In this document: positions 6,799-8,467 of the stretch, one piece after another
Layout: each line of letters opens with the position of its first letter
How positions within the stretch are numbered: the stretch's first letter is position 1
Assembly (NCBI GenBank): GCA_030836705.1
Contig: JAUPLZ010000301.1
Span: forward strand, 1-8,467
Direction of reading: 5' to 3'
Origin: Campylobacterota bacterium
GTDB lineage: Bacteria > Campylobacterota > Campylobacteria > Campylobacterales > SZUA-545
DNA length: 8,467 bases
Program-made: the position numbers and the translations under genes
The notes under the pieces: generated by a model
What the model saw: the letters and a program-made list of their open reading frames with translations, nothing else
The model's database searches: none
What the model was told of the DNA's origin: nothing

Positions 6799-7920
6799 TT
6801 AGTTTGGGGATAAAGAGCTAATATTGTTGTCGAGTGCATCATTGCTGCTTTGTAACCATTTTAAAAACATAGGATCGACAAACTTCTTGTTTTCATCGAT
6901 GACGCCATCGTCTTTAAGCTCTTTTATCATTTGGCTTTTATAAGACAAGCTCACTTTATCTCCACTTTTAAACCCATCAATTGCCAACTCTTTTACTATT
7001 GAGCCTTTATGTTTTTTGGAGTTAAGTTTTTGCCACAAAGTTTCAAAATAGACAGCATTGTCAAATAAAATCTTTTTAATAGCCTGATGAATATTGTTTG
7101 CGCAAACTGTGTATTTGCCGCTATTTTCCATCAAAAAGCAGATGTACCCCTCTTGCAAAACTTTGATAGTATAAAAAGGATGACCGCCAACACCCTGCAT
7201 CAATGATTTAACTGCTTCATCGTCAAATCTGATATTTTCGCCAAGAATAAGCTCGCTTGCAAAAGTTTCAATCGATTCATTTGGCAATCTTCCTATCCTC
7301 ATAAGTGTTGCAAAGTTAAAAAATGCATTATCCGAGTTCAAAAAAATATCATCCATAACACTTTGTTGGCTCCCGGCAAAGATATAAACCACATTAGAAT
7401 GAGCTTGAAAATAGCTTCGCAGTTTTTTGATAAAACCTTGTCCGAATTTTGACAAATCTCCAAACTCATCAAAAAAAGCAATTAACTTTTTCCCTTTAGA
7501 GACGGATATGCTTTGTGCCAAATAAAATGTTTTTCTCGCAAGCTCGTTTTCATCTTCTTCTTTGAGCAAATCATATCCAACCTTCACATCGCCATACTCT
7601 AAAGAAAATCTCCCCATTATCTCCATAACATTATCTTTGGCATGTTTTACAAAGTTTTTGACCCCATCTAGCTTGTAGATAGCATCTATGTATATTTCGC
7701 AAAACTCTCTAATCGTAGAAGCCGCAAATACATCTATTTTACAAGTAAGATATCTGTCTTCTTGCTTGTCTAAAAATGCGTTTACTAGCGTAGTTTTTCC
7801 ATATCTTCTAGGCGCAATGACGGCGATATGCTGCCCTAAAGAGACATAAGCATCAAGCTGTATAAGCTCTTTTTCTCTACCAATGACAACTGAGCTAAGC
7901 CCGCCAGCGTTTAGTTTCAC
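6799..7920 (-). CDS. P-loop ATPase of the ATPase_2/STAND-like family, function unknown
   Basis: 373 residues, no signal peptide or membrane segment. The N-terminus VVIGREKELIQL (11-22) is the typical entry to archaeal-type ATPase_2/STAND proteins. Walker A is APRRYGKTT (36-44; the RR-x-GKT form common in this group), Walker B is LIAFFDE (146-152) and VVYIFAGSQ (177-185) fits the sensor-1 strand. A winged-helix-like segment follows (about 305-365: KGSIVKELA, YKSQMIKELKDDGVI, FVDPMFLKWL), ending in a polar Ser/Asn-rich tail. The group includes signalling, defence and mobile-element ATPases, but many members are single genes with no known role; no partner gene (nuclease, toxin, HTH regulator) is adjacent here. 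The start is GTG with AAGG seven bases upstream and an in-frame TAA just before it. It has its own promoter and converges on the Lon-like gene with a 6-base gap and no clear terminator. The ATPase assignment is firm; its biological role is open. Confidence 0.8.
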   Translation of the reverse strand: MKLNAGGLSSVVIGREKELIQLDAYVSLGQHIAVIAPRRYGKTTLVNAFLDKQEDRYLTCKIDVFAASTIREFCEIYIDAIYKLDGVKNFVKHAKDNVMEIMGRFSLEYGDVKVGYDLLKEEDENELARKTFYLAQSISVSKGKKLIAFFDEFGDLSKFGQGFIKKLRSYFQAHSNVVYIFAGSQQSVMDDIFLNSDNAFFNFATLMRIGRLPNESIETFASELILGENIRFDDEAVKSLMQGVGGHPFYTIKVLQEGYICFLMENSGKYTVCANNIHQAIKKILFDNAVYFETLWQKLNSKKHKGSIVKELAIDGFKSGDKVSLSYKSQMIKELKDDGVIDENKKFVDPMFLKWLQSSNDALDNNISSLSPN

Positions 7921-7954
7921 CTTGTAACCTTTTTAAATAAATATAATATTTAGT

Positions 7955-7983
7955 ATATTACATAAACATTATATTAATGTCAA
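7955..7983 (-). promoter_or_regulatory. Strong sigma-70-type promoter of the P-loop ATPase gene
   Basis: On the minus strand a perfect -35 box, TTGACA (7978-7983), is followed by a 17-base spacer and a -10 box, TAATAT (7955-7960). Transcription should start near 7948, leaving a leader of about 28 bases before the GTG. A consensus -35 is unusual in Campylobacter, where most housekeeping promoters lack one. Confidence 0.65.
7966..7980. promoter_or_regulatory. Inner palindrome ACATTA-TAT-TAATGT, candidate operator
   Basis: A 15-base sequence with perfect 6-base arms around a 3-base centre lies between the -10 and -35 boxes of the ATPase promoter and overlaps the end of the -35. It is nested within the larger inverted repeat. 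Its size and place fit an operator for a small dimeric repressor; no regulator gene is next to it, so the protein that binds is unknown. Confidence 0.5.
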
Positions 7984-8005
7984 TAGGTGTTTATGTTATT
8001 TACTA

Positions 8006-8160
8006 AAACACAAAGCAATACAAAGAAGATGGATTGTTTGATTTTTTGCTAAATTAAACTTGCAAAAGAGAGTATATTAAGCAGGCAGTTGTAATCTCTC
8101 AACTTCATCAAGATTGATTCTCTGGGGTGCCGTGGATTGTGCATTTTCATTAGTGATAAT
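8006..8160. other. Spacer between the ATPase promoter and the htpX 3' hairpin
   Basis: Apart from the 32-codon frame at 8077-8175, I find no gene, tRNA or further repeat in this stretch. The part from 8006 to 8075 is AT-rich with stops in all frames I read. Confidence 0.5.
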
Positions 8161-8175
8161 CCTTTGCTTTTGCAT
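8077..8175 (-). CDS. Possible small ORF or gene remnant downstream of htpX
   Basis: A 32-codon frame starting ATG (8173-8175) and ending TAA (8077-8079). The peptide is hydrophilic and has coding-like composition, with APQRINLDEVERLQLPA at its C-terminus. It lies in the same frame as htpX, 39 bases beyond the htpX stop, and could be read through only if that stop were lost. The ATG is in the loop of a hairpin and has no clear Shine-Dalgarno site. I do not recognise the peptide. It may be a small protein, the worn end of a lost gene, or chance; the evidence is thin. Confidence 0.25.
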   Translation of the reverse strand: MQKQRIITNENAQSTAPQRINLDEVERLQLPA

Positions 8176-8191
8176 CAAAGAAAAGCAAAGG
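8161..8191. terminator. Perfect 11-bp hairpin after htpX (possible terminator or repeat unit)
   Basis: CCTTTGCTTTT (8161-8171) pairs perfectly with AAAAGCAAAGG (8181-8191) around a 9-base loop. It sits 24 bases after the htpX stop on the minus strand, where a terminator is expected, but the sequence after the stem (ATTATCAC) is not a T run, so Rho-independent action would be weak. It could instead be an RNA-stabilising 3' hairpin or a dispersed repeat. Confidence 0.5.
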
Positions 8192-8214
8192 AAATTAAGA
8201 GATTTTATAAGTTT

Positions 8215-8467
8215 TCACTTCCCTCTTTTTAGCGCTTCTAGCCTTTCTATTCTATCTTGAGTGGTAGGGTGCGTTCTAAAAAGATTGGCAAAGCTTACAT
8301 CTTTTCCCGTAAAAGGGTTAATGATAAACATATGCGCTGTTTGCTGCGTAGCCTCGTGCATCATCCCTCTTTTGTTGTAATTTTCTAGTTTTGAAAGTGC
8401 GCTTTGAAGCCATTCCGGATGACCAGTAAGTCTGGCCGCGCCTTCGTCGGCTATAAATTCTCTGCTT
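8215..8467 (-). CDS. htpX: HtpX-like M48 membrane zinc protease, C-terminal part only
   Basis: The last 83 codons of a gene that begins beyond the right edge. HtpX is an inner-membrane metalloprotease that removes misfolded membrane proteins, with its active site on the cytoplasmic side. The fragment opens with SREFIADEGAARLTG, whose Glu is the third zinc ligand of M48 proteases, continues with LQSALSKLENY and ATQQTAHMFIINPF, and ends with LFRTHPTTQDRIERLEAL, a very conserved HtpX tail. The HExxH motif and the membrane segments must lie outside the window. The stop is TGA (8215-8217), followed by a hairpin. The match to the HtpX C-terminus is strong; the state of the rest of the gene cannot be judged. 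Confidence 0.93.
   Translation of the reverse strand, partial: SREFIADEGAARLTGHPEWLQSALSKLENYNKRGMMHEATQQTAHMFIINPFTGKDVSFANLFRTHPTTQDRIERLEALKRGK

Larger units (their letters stand above)
7951..8005. repeat. Long inverted repeat straddling the ATPase promoter
   Basis: An 18-base left arm (7951-7968) and right arm (7988-8005) are inverted copies with 16 of 18 matches; the core ACATAAACA/TGTTTATGT is perfect. The 19-base spacer includes most of the -35 box. One arm covers the -10 box and the other lies just upstream of the -35, so a dimeric regulator bound to both would sit on the promoter. Confidence 0.7.

Noticed and set aside
6786..6825. Terminator between the convergent Lon-like and ATPase genes
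   Set aside because: The repeated AAAGAGCT words are direct, not inverted, and I could form only a 4-bp stem; no GC stem with a T run is present.
8029..8052. Short leader peptide (ATG GAT TGT TTG ... TAA, 7 codons, plus strand)
   Set aside because: No downstream plus-strand gene exists for it to control and the frame is too short to separate from chance.
8090..8165. tRNA or small RNA gene in the more GC-rich part of the spacer
   Set aside because: No acceptor stem, no T-loop GGTTCGAATC-like motif and no cloverleaf arms on either strand.
7951..8191. Insertion sequence remnant bounded by the inverted repeats
   Set aside because: The arms are only 19 bases apart and overlap a promoter, no transposase is present and no target-site duplication could be found.

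Overview
This AT-rich window looks chromosomal and comes from a member of the Campylobacterota, most likely a Campylobacter. The evidence is the gene set: a GluRS of the MVVTRFAPSPTG type, a Csd4/Pgp1-type M99 carboxypeptidase with the Gln-Glu-His zinc site known from Helicobacter and Campylobacter, thiG and htpX. The A/T-biased wobble positions and short intergenic gaps agree. I cannot name the species.

Layout from left to right: (1) the 3' part of thiG (+), ending in a hairpin that probably serves as a bidirectional terminator; (2) a minus-strand block read right to left as gltX, a Tat-exported M15/VanY-type peptidase and a Pgp1/Csd4-like carboxypeptidase, with gaps of 25 and 0 bases, so probably one transcript; (3) a divergent intergenic region of 127 bases; (4) a plus-strand Lon-family AAA+ protease of 804 residues; (5) a convergent minus-strand P-loop ATPase (ATPase_2/STAND-like) of 373 residues with its own strong promoter overlapped by nested inverted repeats; (6) a 294-base spacer with those repeats, a perfect 11-bp hairpin and a 32-codon open frame; (7) the C-terminal 83 codons of htpX (-), cut by the window edge.

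Functionally, gltX feeds protein synthesis. The two genes behind it are predicted to trim peptidoglycan stem peptides in the periplasm and could help set helical cell shape. The pgp1-like gene carries an A8 tract (on its coding strand) late in the frame, a plausible length-switching site. The Lon-like protease and HtpX are both quality-control proteases but are separated by the ATPase and are not one operon. The P-loop ATPase is the least understood gene. I see no CRISPR array, tRNA, rRNA, integrase, transposase or recognisable prophage gene. The best candidates for something undescribed are the tandem M15-M99 pair and the orphan ATPase with its palindrome-covered promoter.
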